Shown: piece by piece, positions 42,909-52,655 of the stretch | Numbering within the stretch: position 1 is the first letter of the stretch | Layout: every line of letters begins with the position of its first letter | Source of the DNA: RGIG9041 sp045657265 | GTDB lineage: Bacteria; Bacillota; Clostridia; Oscillospirales; QAKW01 | Length of the DNA stretch: 64,000 bases | Reading direction: 5' to 3' | Assembly: GCA_045657265.1 (NCBI GenBank) | Contig: JAZOSU010000017.1 | Coordinates: 5,075-69,074 of the forward strand | Translations under genes and position numbers: made by a program | The notes under the pieces: model-generated | Seen by the model: only the letters and a program-made list of their open reading frames with translations | Database searches by the model: none | Told to the model about the DNA's origin: nothing

Positions 42909-44408
42909 TTATGAATAAATTGTTCCCATTTCACTAAACACCCACGCTCCATCTTCCACAACGCAAGGATAGGTAAGTATTCTTTCAATAACTTTAACAT
43001 TAGGGTCAAGCTCGCCTGTTTCTGTATACTGATAATTATCATATTGTTTTATAATAACACTAACATTTATCTGAGTATCAGACACTTTCTGAACATCATA
43101 AGTATGACTTATATAAAGTCCTTGCACACCTGCGCCGTGAGATGTTATTGCAAGTTTTCCGTCAAGCGAATAAAGTTTAGCGGTGAGACATTCTTTTGCA
43201 AGATTGTCGGAAAACAAAGAAAAATATCTGTCACAAACATCCTGTACTGTTTTGCATTTACTGTCTTCTACTAAATACAGAAAATAATTTTCTTCGTCTT
43301 TAAGTTCAATGAGCTTTTCAAACTGACCGCCAAAATTCATCCAGTAATTGTAATAATTTTGTGCCGTCTCAAAAAACTCAACCACATTATCAACCGTTAT
43401 ATCTGTTCTTGCGCCTTTTGTCTTTTTACCGTAATATGAATCAATTATTTCATCAGCTGCCGCTCTTGCATTGTCTATCTGTTCTCTTGTCAGAACCTTT
43501 TCCTCTTCCGGCCCTTTTAATGAATCAGCATTATCCACAAGATATTCCGCAGAGCACCAGCCGGTTTTACCCTGATACTGAGTTTTTGCCCATCCGTTTT
43601 GTAATTTTTCTACTATTATTTCTGTTTCTTTAGGTATAAGTACTAAAACCGGACTGTCAGTAGATGCGCTCTCACGCAGATTAAGCCCTCCGTTTGCACT
43701 TACGAACATATGTTTATCAACAGACGGCTCTTTCTGTACTTCCGCCTCAGGTTGTTTATCGGGAGTATCGGTATCCTGCTGAATTTCTGTCTGTGAGCTA
43801 CCAATATTTGCAGAGTGAGAATCTCCGCCGCCATTTATCAAATTAATCATTTTTCCACTGTTGTTACTTGCATAAAGACCAAGAGCCATCAATGCCACAA
43901 GTATAATAATCGGCGTAACACAACCTAACTTCACTTTTGGTTTACGTGATACACTTTTTTCTTCTTTGGGCATTTCAAGAGCATCAACAATATCAACAAC
44001 TTTACATTTGCGTAAAATACCGCCTTCGGCATGGAGTTTCACATGTGTATCAGAGCCGAAATTAAGCATAAATCCGTCAAGTTTATAATCGTTATAAGCT
44101 CCCATATTATCAAGAACCCTGTCAAGAGTGCCGCCTGAGCTACGGGTCCACAGATTAAAAGCAATAGCAAATTTGCTTTTTTTACGGTATATTATCTCGT
44201 GAATACCGTTATCTATATCAATAATCTGGGGATGATTTTTCTTTTTATATTTAAGTTTATAAGCTTTTCCGTCAATATCGAGATATCCTGCCATACCGTC
44301 ATCTCTGCCAAGAAGCCAGAACGGTAAAAGAGGAAATATAATAAGTCCCCAATATCTTCCGAAAAAACTTTCATAATGTTTTTCGTAGTCAATTATAATC
44401 TTTCCCAT
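42909..44408 (-). CDS. Membrane protein with bacterial SH3 domain
   Basis: 499 residues from the ATG at 44408 (GGGGGAGAACT upstream). The cytoplasmic N-terminal part (1-160) has a short hydrophobic patch (FGRYWGLIIFPLLPFWLLG) and a beta-rich domain; one clear membrane helix is VTPIIILVALMALGLYAS (about 167-184). Outside come a Gln/Asp/Glu linker, an SH3b domain (about 233-295: GGLNLRESASTDSPVLV, then GWAKTQYQGKTGWCSAEYL), and an unrecognised C-terminal domain with NTF2-like features. It could sense or bind cell wall peptides. It is not obviously co-transcribed with neighbours. Confidence 0.75.
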   Translation of the reverse strand: MGKIIIDYEKHYESFFGRYWGLIIFPLLPFWLLGRDDGMAGYLDIDGKAYKLKYKKKNHPQIIDIDNGIHEIIYRKKSKFAIAFNLWTRSSGGTLDRVLDNMGAYNDYKLDGFMLNFGSDTHVKLHAEGGILRKCKVVDIVDALEMPKEEKSVSRKPKVKLGCVTPIIILVALMALGLYASNNSGKMINLINGGGDSHSANIGSSQTEIQQDTDTPDKQPEAEVQKEPSVDKHMFVSANGGLNLRESASTDSPVLVLIPKETEIIVEKLQNGWAKTQYQGKTGWCSAEYLVDNADSLKGPEEEKVLTREQIDNARAAADEIIDSYYGKKTKGARTDITVDNVVEFFETAQNYYNYWMNFGGQFEKLIELKDEENYFLYLVEDSKCKTVQDVCDRYFSLFSDNLAKECLTAKLYSLDGKLAITSHGAGVQGLYISHTYDVQKVSDTQINVSVIIKQYDNYQYTETGELDPNVKVIERILTYPCVVEDGAWVFSEMGTIYS

Positions 44409-44472
44409 AGTTCTCCCCCAAAAAAGCTTTAAGATTATTATATAATTTAACATAAACATTGTCAACAAAAGC

Positions 44473-44503
44473 AAAAAACCGACAATTTTTGTCGGTTTTT
44501 ATA
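44473..44503 (-). terminator. Terminator of the second MFS gene
   Basis: Stem ACCGACAA (44478-44485), loop TTT, arm TTGTCGGT (44489-44496), flanked by A-run and T-run, right after the stop codon of the gene. Confidence 0.82.
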
Positions 44504-44506
44504 TTT

Positions 44507-45757
44507 TTAGTATGTTCTGAGTTTGAATTTTCTCCAGATAGGAATAGTTATTACAGAAAAAACAGCCGCAATAACAGTAAATATTATCCATATATCCATA
44601 ACACTTTCCCAACCATATACATCTGCCGCCTTAGCAACGCTATAGCTCTGAACAATAATGCTCATAGATGCCGCTGCATTGACTATACCGGCGGCAGTAC
44701 CGCTTTTTCCGTATTTAGAAAAAAACATATTATAATAGGAAACAAACAAGTTTGTAGAAGTTATAAAAAGTATAAAAAATCCCATAGCTGCTATTATAAA
44801 CAGAATATTGATTTTACCTATAAATTTAAATAGCAGAACAAAAGGAATAGATATTACAAGCATAATCGCAACGCCCAAAACTTCGTTTTTGATATACTTA
44901 GGATAAATAACGGTTTTGACAAGAATCATTCCTATCATACCCATTACAATTATCAGAATATTAAGCAAATTACCTATAGACGGAGTTACAATACCTGAAT
45001 ACATATTTGTAAGCAACGTTGGTGTGAAATTTTTAACACTGATTTCTACAAAACAACTCATAAAAGAAGCAACAACAACTAAAAAGAAACCACTCGCCAT
45101 AAACATTTTCCAGGTCGAATCATATCCGTCAGCCTCAGTTTTGATTTGTTTTGGAACAACTATCGGCTTGTCCGGAACAAAATATCTGTCAATTTTTTTA
45201 CATATAATACACATCGCTATGCCGAGCGCAATAAGCATTACAGCCGAAATCAAGAAGTTATATTGCCATTTCGGTATAAATGCGGCTATAAGATAAGCAA
45301 GTAAAAGTCCTGCTGACGTACAAAAAGTTATATAAAAAGCAGAAGATTTTCTGTCACTTCTGATAAGCTGGGAAGATACTATTTTGAAAATAGCCGGCCA
45401 CACCGCAAACTGAGTACAGGCGTTAAACGCCCACACTACCAGCATAAGATAATAATTCTGATTTATAAATATAATAAGGTTTGAAATTCCGGAGCCAAAA
45501 AGACCTACCATAATGAGTTTTTCAGGGTCGTATTTATCAACCAAGATACCCCCTACTATTTGTAAAGGAGCATATATAATATAGAAAACCGAATTGATAA
45601 GACCTGTCTGTGTAAGTGTTAAAACCCCTTGTTCAACGATAGTTGCCATTGCGGCACTGAAACAGTTTTTTGTCATATACACAATTGTATACACTATCCA
45701 CAAAAACAAAAAGAAATATCTGCTTACAGTTTTATTTTCAAAATGAGCGCTGTACAT
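44507..45757 (-). CDS. MFS transporter, organophosphate/sugar-phosphate-like
   Basis: 416 residues with 12 membrane helices. YTIVYMTKNCFSAAMATIV and GLINSVFYIIYAPLQIVGGILVDKYDPEKL carry the motif between helices 2 and 3 (GxxxDKYxPxxL) seen in the GlpT/UhpT-type organophosphate antiporters and related hexuronate carriers. The substrate is unknown. It is a single-gene unit with its own terminator. Confidence 0.85.
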   Translation of the reverse strand: MYSAHFENKTVSRYFFLFLWIVYTIVYMTKNCFSAAMATIVEQGVLTLTQTGLINSVFYIIYAPLQIVGGILVDKYDPEKLIMVGLFGSGISNLIIFINQNYYLMLVVWAFNACTQFAVWPAIFKIVSSQLIRSDRKSSAFYITFCTSAGLLLAYLIAAFIPKWQYNFLISAVMLIALGIAMCIICKKIDRYFVPDKPIVVPKQIKTEADGYDSTWKMFMASGFFLVVVASFMSCFVEISVKNFTPTLLTNMYSGIVTPSIGNLLNILIIVMGMIGMILVKTVIYPKYIKNEVLGVAIMLVISIPFVLLFKFIGKINILFIIAAMGFFILFITSTNLFVSYYNMFFSKYGKSGTAAGIVNAAASMSIIVQSYSVAKAADVYGWESVMDIWIIFTVIAAVFSVITIPIWRKFKLRTY

Positions 45758-45840
45758 ATTGTAATCCCTATTATTTAAACGTAATTTAACTCATTATTAT
45801 ATTAATGACATTTAAGCATAATTGCAACTATTATTACCTT

Positions 45841-45875
45841 AAAAAATGCGCTCTCAGCTTTGAGAACGCATTTTT
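45841..45875 (-). terminator. Terminator of the giant SLH gene
   Basis: AAAAAATGCGCTCTCA (45841-45856) pairs with TGAGAACGCATTTTT (45861-45875) with one mismatch. Confidence 0.8.
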
Positions 45876-45884
45876 CATTTTTTA

Positions 45885-48800
45885 TTATTTATCAAGTTTA
45901 TGGCATTTTGCTACAATTGTTGCAACCTCAGCTCTTGTTATGTTAGCTGTAGGATTAAGTTTGCCGTTTGAACCTTCAATAATACCGGCTTTTACAACAG
46001 CTTTTGTTTCAGCAAGTGCCCATGAAGCAACTTTACCTGCATCTGAGAATTTAGAGAGGCTGTAGCTTGAAGCATCTTTCAAATCAAGCTTGAGTATTCC
46101 TGCTATGGCAACTATAAATTCCTGACGGGTAATAGGAGCTGTAGGATTAAAGTTACCTTCCGCATCACCTATCATAGAACCGAGAGCATATGCTGCTTTT
46201 ACATAGTTGTATGACCATTCGGGAATGTCATTAGCATCTTCAAATACTGATGAAACAGGAACGTTTCTGAATGAATAAGGTTCAATACCCATCATAGAAC
46301 AAAGAAATGCTGCAACTTCCTGACGTGTCGTTTGCTGATTAGGCATAAAGTAAAATTTGCCTGTATTTATATCCTGCTGACCTGATACAAGACCGAGAGC
46401 ACTTGCTTTATCTATATAAGCTTTTGCCCAATGTGATGAAGCAACGTCAGCGAATTTTGTAGCGCCATCAACACCTTCTTTTTTAAGAATTACAAGATAA
46501 TTGTTAGGAACACCTGTTTCAGATGTTACTGTCATATAGAAATAAGATTTTTTAGCTGAGTTACCAAGCTGGAATGTACGAACCTCAACGTCTCTCTTAT
46601 TAACTTTTTTATAAGTAATCGACGGCTCAACAGCAAAGGTTCTGTTTTCGTCTGCGTAAACTACAACGTCAGCAAATACGTCAGTATCAAAATGAGCGTT
46701 TACAACAGAAAGTGTGCTTGATGCCGGAATAGTAATAACGTTATCCACTATCTCAGCATTTGGAATACCTGTTACACCGTAAACAAGGTTATCCGCTGAT
46801 TTTGTATCATTGTACATACTGAGAACGTAAAGCTGTTCGTAGCCGAATTTACTTACAACTTTAACGTAATACTCTGATTCAGCATCCGCAATAGAAACTG
46901 CTTTCGATTTTTCGCTTGATGAGATTTCTTTTTTGAGAGCTTTGTCAGAGTAGATAGTATATGTTGCGCCTGGTGTTACGTTGAATTTGAATTCAACTTC
47001 AGAAACCATAATGTCCGTACGGTATGTCACACGTTTTCTACCATTATATATAGTAATGTTTTCTAAAGGTGACTGGGCAAAAAAGATTCTTGCATCGTAA
47101 TCATCAGAACCTGTTCTGTTAAATGTCAGTTTATATTTTGCTACGTTCTTTCCATCACCTGATGTAACAGCTGCGTAAATAACAGTTGATTGATCAGGTT
47201 TCATATAGAATGTAGAATCTGCATATTCTTTTTTAAGTTCTTCATCTAAATAAAGTTTATAAGAAGCTGATGGCGAAACCACAAGTTTGAATGGGAAATA
47301 AACGTTTGATGTATCAAGTGTTACTGTGATATCTTTGTCATTTTTAACAACTGCTGAATATACTAAGTCTTTGCCTGTGTCTTTGTCTGTATAGGTTATT
47401 TCTTTAAGCTCATTTTTAGTTTTGTCAGTTTCAGCTATTATAGAAACGCTGTATTTTGTAGATACTTTTGTTTCGGTATTTGTAGCTACGATATACGCTC
47501 TTGTAATATCGTCGGTTACAAAAAGTTTTCCGTCTTGAAGTTCTTTTTCCAAAAGGAAATCAGCATATACTTTATACTGTATATTCTTACCTGTAACTAT
47601 TTTGGAAATGTCAACTTTTTCTACGCCTTTTTTAACTCTTGCAACGATAGCGTTATCTGCATTGCTGATTGTAATACCGTCTGCATCAAATCCGCCGGCA
47701 ACTATATCTGTTTCAGCTCCGGGTTCAAGATTTACAACTGCACTCTGTATACGTGTTCCTTCACCGTAGAACGGAACATAGTTGAGATAGTAAGGCATTG
47801 AAACAAAGCTTACTATTGTACTTGAAATTGAGAAAAGGCTGTCGCTGTATGGGATAGGTTTCTCTGCACCGATACCGCCTGAACATTCACCATAAAAGTT
47901 TTGAGAAGCATCTATTGTACCTACGAGAGTAGAATTAATTACAGTATTGCCGCTTGAATTCTGGAATAAGAACTGGTTATTTACAATGGAAACCTTATAA
48001 TTAATTGTTTTACCCTGTGTACTGTCTGCACCTTTTATGCTGATAGGTGTAACACCTGAAGGGATACTATGGAACAGGTTATCACTTATGTATGTTTTAC
48101 ATCCTGTATCCGTATGAGCTGCGCCTGAAGACATTTCAGGAAGGAAATACAGGTTAATGTTACATTTTGCCGATGAACCAGATTTATAGAAAATGTTATT
48201 CTGAATACGTTTGTAGTCAAGATTTGCACCGAAAGAACCGTTCTGATATGTAAACTCAATGCTGTGTGCGCAGTTATTAAAAACGTTATTTTTAATAGAA
48301 ACAAGTGATTCTATACCGCCGTTGTTACCTGTTGATGTAAGCCACAGAGATTTACCTGTTGAATTCTGAAAATAGTTGTCTTCAAAAGTTACACCATTCA
48401 TAGCGCCACCGCCGATAAACGCAACGGAAGAGTTATTAATGACACGGTTATTTTTCATTACGCTGATATCGTTATATCCACGATTGAAGTCAACACCGAA
48501 TTCGCTGCTAATGCCTGTGAGGATGTTGTTTGTAAAGTAAATGTTTGTTACACGTTTCTCTGAAACAGAAGGCTGAATACAACCTTTTTTTGTAAGAGTT
48601 ATACCATCGATAGTAATGTTGCAACCTGATGTAGTCCATGACCATGTAGCTGTAATTTTTGTTTCAAGTGTTTCATCCTGACGAGCTTTGTTCAAAGGCA
48701 TTTCAAATGTTTTATAATTTAAAGCACCGTTAGGGCAAATGCCCGCATAGTTACCATAAAACTTGATACCTCTTTTTGAAACGCTTATTCCTTCGTTATA

Positions 48801-49178
48801 TTCGCCGGGGCCTATTTTAATTATACTGTTAGGAAGAGCTGCCGCAAAAGCTGCTTTAAGGCTTGAAAAAGCGTTTATGCCTTTCTGAGCCCAATAATAT
48901 TCGTCGTCTGCTTTGCCTTCCTTAACGCCGTAGTTAAGATAAACCTTTTCTCCATCTCCGGCGCTTTTCCAACTTTCAGCATTACAAACGTAAATAACGC
49001 CTGTGGAAACGTTAGTGCTGAATTTGGGTGCTTTGTCCAGCGGAACAAAAGGTCTGAAACAGAACTTGTCAGTTGCTTCAGAAGTTTCTTCTGCGCTTAC
49101 TGTAAAGCATGTTCCAAGCATAGTGAACAACATTACAGTCATTATAAGCACTGACAGGATTTTTTTAGTTTTAATCAT
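45885..49178 (-). CDS. Giant SLH protein with beta-helix and beta-sandwich repeats
   Basis: 1097 residues. A signal peptide (1-29, ending FTVSAEE) is followed by a right-handed beta-helix region (about 55-450: repeated N-x-F/x-N turns such as VSIKNNVFNNCAHSIEF, as in pectate-lyase-like folds, with the opening GINAFSSLKAAFAAA). Several cadherin-like/beta-sandwich repeats (about 480-920) come next, and three SLH domains at 925-1097 (for example GDAEGNFNPTAPITRQEF). It may be a surface polysaccharide lyase or adhesin; I see no unambiguous catalytic residues. It is transcribed alone from a near-consensus promoter. Confidence 0.85.
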   Translation of the reverse strand: MIKTKKILSVLIMTVMLFTMLGTCFTVSAEETSEATDKFCFRPFVPLDKAPKFSTNVSTGVIYVCNAESWKSAGDGEKVYLNYGVKEGKADDEYYWAQKGINAFSSLKAAFAAALPNSIIKIGPGEYNEGISVSKRGIKFYGNYAGICPNGALNYKTFEMPLNKARQDETLETKITATWSWTTSGCNITIDGITLTKKGCIQPSVSEKRVTNIYFTNNILTGISSEFGVDFNRGYNDISVMKNNRVINNSSVAFIGGGAMNGVTFEDNYFQNSTGKSLWLTSTGNNGGIESLVSIKNNVFNNCAHSIEFTYQNGSFGANLDYKRIQNNIFYKSGSSAKCNINLYFLPEMSSGAAHTDTGCKTYISDNLFHSIPSGVTPISIKGADSTQGKTINYKVSIVNNQFLFQNSSGNTVINSTLVGTIDASQNFYGECSGGIGAEKPIPYSDSLFSISSTIVSFVSMPYYLNYVPFYGEGTRIQSAVVNLEPGAETDIVAGGFDADGITISNADNAIVARVKKGVEKVDISKIVTGKNIQYKVYADFLLEKELQDGKLFVTDDITRAYIVATNTETKVSTKYSVSIIAETDKTKNELKEITYTDKDTGKDLVYSAVVKNDKDITVTLDTSNVYFPFKLVVSPSASYKLYLDEELKKEYADSTFYMKPDQSTVIYAAVTSGDGKNVAKYKLTFNRTGSDDYDARIFFAQSPLENITIYNGRKRVTYRTDIMVSEVEFKFNVTPGATYTIYSDKALKKEISSSEKSKAVSIADAESEYYVKVVSKFGYEQLYVLSMYNDTKSADNLVYGVTGIPNAEIVDNVITIPASSTLSVVNAHFDTDVFADVVVYADENRTFAVEPSITYKKVNKRDVEVRTFQLGNSAKKSYFYMTVTSETGVPNNYLVILKKEGVDGATKFADVASSHWAKAYIDKASALGLVSGQQDINTGKFYFMPNQQTTRQEVAAFLCSMMGIEPYSFRNVPVSSVFEDANDIPEWSYNYVKAAYALGSMIGDAEGNFNPTAPITRQEFIVAIAGILKLDLKDASSYSLSKFSDAGKVASWALAETKAVVKAGIIEGSNGKLNPTANITRAEVATIVAKCHKLDK

Positions 49179-49232
49179 AGTGCGTTAACCTCCCAAGTGG
49201 TTTCCCATTAATAATTAATATTACACGAATTT

Positions 49233-49261
49233 ATTATATTTTATAACGTCATAAAAGTCAA
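49233..49261 (-). promoter_or_regulatory. Sigma-A promoter of the giant SLH gene
   Basis: On the minus strand TTGACT (49261-49256), a 17-nt spacer and TATAAT (49238-49233), about 55 bp before the start; the ribosome site is GGGAGG. Confidence 0.75.
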
Positions 49262-49328
49262 TGACATTATGCTGATTTTAAAGTTTTAGTCATTTTTCAT
49301 AATTTATAACTTTGGCTTTTGTTTAAAT

Positions 49329-50540
49329 TTATGCTCTCATAATGTCTCCTGCTTTTATTTCAAAAGGCATTTTTACAAAAAAGTGCATATACGGATGCGG
49401 ACAGTTTTCTATTTCCTCGCCTTTCTGATTCTGCATATTGTCTATAACAAAAGGCACTCCTGTTTTGCCCGGTGACAGAATTTCCGCATTCATGCCCACT
49501 TCCGCTTTGTTTTTTTGCACAAACTCGGCAATTCCCGTTTCTTTATCAAAACCTACGCAGTCGGCAAGATACGCTCTTGCCTCAAGATATCCGAAATTTT
49601 CAGCAACCTTTGCATCATCCATAGGTTTATCAAAAAAGAATCCTGTATCATATTCTCTGTGAGATACGCTTTCAAGCTCTCTTTGAAGCATAGGGTCAAA
49701 GCTATAGCTTTCGGGGTTCTCAAGATATCTGTCAATAGCAATTCTGTACGCATTGGCAGTTACTGCGGCGTAGTATACGCTTTTCATACGTCCTTCAATT
49801 TTAAAGCTGGTTATACCGCTGTTTATAAGTTCGGGAATATGCTCTATCATACACAAATCTTTCGAGCCAAATAAAAACGTACCCTGCTCTTCCTGTTCCA
49901 TAGTAAGAGGCATTTCGGGCCTTTTTTCTTCGCAGATATTAAATATCCAGCGGCAAGGCTGAGCGCAAGCGCCCCTGTTTGCATCACGTTTTGTAAAATG
50001 GTTTGATATAAGACATCTTCCACTGTATGAAATACACATAGCGCCATGAATAAACGCCTCAAGTTCAAGTTCAGAAGGTGTATTTTCACGTATGTTTTTT
50101 ATCTCTTTAAAAGTAAGCTCACGGCTGAGCACTATTCTTTTTGCGCCAAGCTGATAATACATATTCGCCGCACGTGCAGAAACAACAGATGCCTGTGTAG
50201 AAATATGTATTTCTCTTTCGGGACTGATTTCTTTAACTAAAGACAGCACACCCATATCAGCAATAATGTAAGCATCAAAAGGAATATTTTTTATGTCATT
50301 TAAATACTTTTCAAGCATAGGATATTCATTCGGATGAGGCATAGTGTTAAGAGTAAGATATGCTTTTTTTCCTCTCTCGTGACAGTATTCTACCGCCTGT
50401 GAAAGTTCTTCAAGAGTAAAGCACCCTGCCGCCGCTCTCATACCAAACATCTGTCCTGCAAGATATACCGCATCAGCGCCGTAAAGAATAGCGGCGCGCA
50501 GTTTTTCAAAATTACCTGCCGGTGATAAAAGTTCTATCAT
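49329..50540 (-). CDS. trhP: U32 family protein, TrhP-like
   Basis: 403 residues. It opens with ELLSPAGNFEKLRAAILYGADAVYLAG, and has the U32 cysteine signature GRCLISNHFTKRDANRGACAQPCRW. TrhP proteins hydroxylate U34 of tRNAs together with prephenate-derived chemistry; other U32 members hydroxylate rRNA or act in ubiquinone synthesis. The old label peptidase is probably misleading. It overlaps the TSCPD gene stop by 4 bp and is in one operon with hemW. The subfamily assignment is by resemblance. Confidence 0.8.
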   Translation of the reverse strand: MIELLSPAGNFEKLRAAILYGADAVYLAGQMFGMRAAAGCFTLEELSQAVEYCHERGKKAYLTLNTMPHPNEYPMLEKYLNDIKNIPFDAYIIADMGVLSLVKEISPEREIHISTQASVVSARAANMYYQLGAKRIVLSRELTFKEIKNIRENTPSELELEAFIHGAMCISYSGRCLISNHFTKRDANRGACAQPCRWIFNICEEKRPEMPLTMEQEEQGTFLFGSKDLCMIEHIPELINSGITSFKIEGRMKSVYYAAVTANAYRIAIDRYLENPESYSFDPMLQRELESVSHREYDTGFFFDKPMDDAKVAENFGYLEARAYLADCVGFDKETGIAEFVQKNKAEVGMNAEILSPGKTGVPFVIDNMQNQKGEEIENCPHPYMHFFVKMPFEIKAGDIMRA

Positions 50541-50806
50541 TGTTGTTCCTCTTTTTCAAGCATTTCGGTAAGAGCTTTTGCAAGTTGGTCGGGGCAGGAC
50601 GTTGATTTGTAACCGCAGACAATCCCCTCAAGTCTGTCAATAGCTTCCGTTGCTTTCATATTTTCAACAAGAGCGCATATGCCCTGAGTATTTCCGTTAC
50701 ATCCGCCCTCAAATTCACAAGAGCGGATAATACCGTCTTCAAGTTCAATTGTAATACTTCTTGAGCAAACGCCCTTGGTTTTATAAGTGTAAGTCATATT
50801 TAACAT
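50537..50806 (-). CDS. TIGR03905 TSCPD domain protein
   Basis: 89 residues. The whole protein is one TSCPD domain: TKGVCSRSITIELEDG at the start, CEFEGGCNGNTQGICALVE in the middle, and the name-giving STSCPDQLAKAL at the end. Four or more conserved cysteines suggest metal binding. A TSCPD domain is also found at the C-terminus of class II ribonucleotide reductases; the stand-alone form has no known function. It overlaps the hemW end by 7 bp and the U32 gene by 4 bp. Confidence 0.88.
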   Translation of the reverse strand: MLNMTYTYKTKGVCSRSITIELEDGIIRSCEFEGGCNGNTQGICALVENMKATEAIDRLEGIVCGYKSTSCPDQLAKALTEMLEKEEQQ

Positions 50807-51873
50807 TCCTTTGCTATGATATCTGAAATTATTGTATTAGAAAGGTAAAAACCTTTGTCAGTAAGTTTAAGCTTTCCATTTTCGGCTGTAGCAAAACCGC
50901 ATTTGCACAGCTTATCTATATACCTCGCACTATTTGGCAGCAAAGATAAATCAATGCCTTTATCCGTGCGTAAATATAACATAACTTTCTCAAAAAACGG
51001 ATCTGTAATTTCTTCCTTGTAATCAAAATCGAAGCCTTGCCTGTTTATAAACGCATCTACGTCAGAGTCAAAACTGCATCTCACGTCGCCTATTTTTGAA
51101 TGAGCCGAGGGACCCAGACCGAGATAATCGGTGCCTGTCCAATAACTACTGTTATGTCTGCTTTCAAACCCTTTTTTTGCAAAGTTTGAAATTTCATAAT
51201 GCCCATATCCGTTGTCTTTCAGATACGCACATATATCGTAGTACATTTTCTGTTGAATTTCCTCATTCGGAACTTCCGTATTCTCACTATACAAAGGAGT
51301 ACCTTTCTCAACTTGAAGATTGTAACAGGATATATGCGGTATGTCATAATCCACAAGGGTTTTCACGCTTTTTAAAAGACTGTTTCGCGTTTGATTTGGC
51401 AGTCCGAAAATAATGTCGCAACTTATATTTTCAAAGCCTTGTTTTTTAGCGTTTTCAATAGCTTTTTTTGCCGCAGCTTCATCGTGAAGTCTTCCTACGG
51501 AGAACAATTCTGCATTTTCAAAAGACTGTATTCCTATTGAAAGTCTGTTTATTTTATTAAATTTTACAGTCTTTAAAAATTCTTCGCTGACACTTTCCGG
51601 ATTACATTCTATAGTTATTTCCGCATCATCTGAAACGTTGAATTTCTGATAAATTCCTTCCATAAGTGCGCTTATCTCATCACAGGTCAAAACGCTCGGC
51701 GTACCGCCGCCGATATATACCGTAGAAACAGTTCTGTTTTGAGCTTTTGAATAATAGTCAATACACTTTAAAAGCGCAGACAAATAACTACTCCTTTTAT
51801 CTGCCACAGAGTAAAAGGAGCAGTATTTACATTTTGATTTACAAAAAGGTATGTGAATATATAAAGATATCAT
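50800..51873 (-). CDS. hemW: HemW-like radical SAM protein
   Basis: 357 residues. The radical SAM cluster is CKSKCKYC (about 11-18), after SLYIHIPF, and GGGTPSVL follows; both are hallmarks of the HemN/HemW family. HemW is a heme chaperone rather than coproporphyrinogen oxidase. The ATG at 51873 overlaps the TGA of the upstream rhamnosidase remnant (ATGA), and no ribosome site precedes it, so its translation seems to depend on the remnant being translated. In most Firmicutes it directly follows lepA. Confidence 0.9.
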   Translation of the reverse strand: MISLYIHIPFCKSKCKYCSFYSVADKRSSYLSALLKCIDYYSKAQNRTVSTVYIGGGTPSVLTCDEISALMEGIYQKFNVSDDAEITIECNPESVSEEFLKTVKFNKINRLSIGIQSFENAELFSVGRLHDEAAAKKAIENAKKQGFENISCDIIFGLPNQTRNSLLKSVKTLVDYDIPHISCYNLQVEKGTPLYSENTEVPNEEIQQKMYYDICAYLKDNGYGHYEISNFAKKGFESRHNSSYWTGTDYLGLGPSAHSKIGDVRCSFDSDVDAFINRQGFDFDYKEEITDPFFEKVMLYLRTDKGIDLSLLPNSARYIDKLCKCGFATAENGKLKLTDKGFYLSNTIISDIIAKEC

Positions 51874-52648
51874 ATTTTAGATTTAAACGTATATTCACCG
51901 CCGCCGACTTTGTGTGTATTTCCGTCAATAATAATATCGGCAGTTGATTTTTCAGGTACGGTGAAATTATAAATTATATTGTCTCCTTGAATTTCCCAAC
52001 AAGATTTTACAGTCCCTTTTTTAGTATCAACCAAAGTTTTTACATAAGAAAGTCTCTTGTCAGCAATAGGTTCAAGGATTATATTTTCGTAACTGGGAGC
52101 ATTTTCGTCTGTTTTGATACCCGCCATAACTCCGTACATCCAGTCGGCGATAGCGCCGTATGCATAGTGGTTATACGAGTTCATAGACTTGCTCCACATT
52201 TCGCCTTTTTCATTTATTCTGTCCTAATGTTCCCATACTGTTGTGGCGCCCATCTTAACAGAATAGAGCCATGACGGGAATTTGTGGGTCAGCGCAAGGG
52301 TATATGCAACATCAGTATTACCTGTCTCTGTCAAAGCATGAAGAAGATATGCAGTGCCAACAAAGCCTGTTGTAAGAGTATCGCCTGTTTCGTGAACAAG
52401 CTTACACAGAAGCTCTCCCACCTTGTTTTTGTCTTCACAAAGATCAAAGTGAATTGCAAGAACACATGCAGTCTGGGTTCTGTATATAGGAAGTCCATCT
52501 TTGAGATAATGATGACGGAACTTTTCCACTACTTTTTCATATAAAAATTCATAGTGTGAAACGTCTTTACCAAGAACTTTACCCGCTTTAATAACAAGCT
52601 TTGTGGATTTGTTATAAAATAAGCATCTCTGAACAGATTGGTCATAAA
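51870..52648 (-). pseudogene. GH78 alpha-L-rhamnosidase C-terminal remnant
   Basis: About 250 codons of the C-terminal half of a glycoside hydrolase 78 protein, whose members are usually 700-1000 residues. The frame is open from 52648 and reads NKSTKLVIKAGKVLGKD, YRTQTACVLAIHFDL, TTGFVGTAYLLHAL and GATTVWEH; then an in-frame TAG (52226-52224) interrupts where family members continue W-x-R-W. The same frame goes on with SMNSYNHYAYGAIADW and the C-terminal beta-sandwich. The catalytic N-terminal and central parts are missing. It lies between lepA and hemW, 7 bp from lepA, and its stop overlaps hemW. Confidence 0.85.
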
Positions 52649-52655
52649 TTTACCT

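Noticed and set aside
52224..52226. In-frame TAG of the rhamnosidase remnant as pyrrolysine codon
   Set aside because: The gene lacks most of its catalytic region and no pyl genes are visible; decay is simpler.
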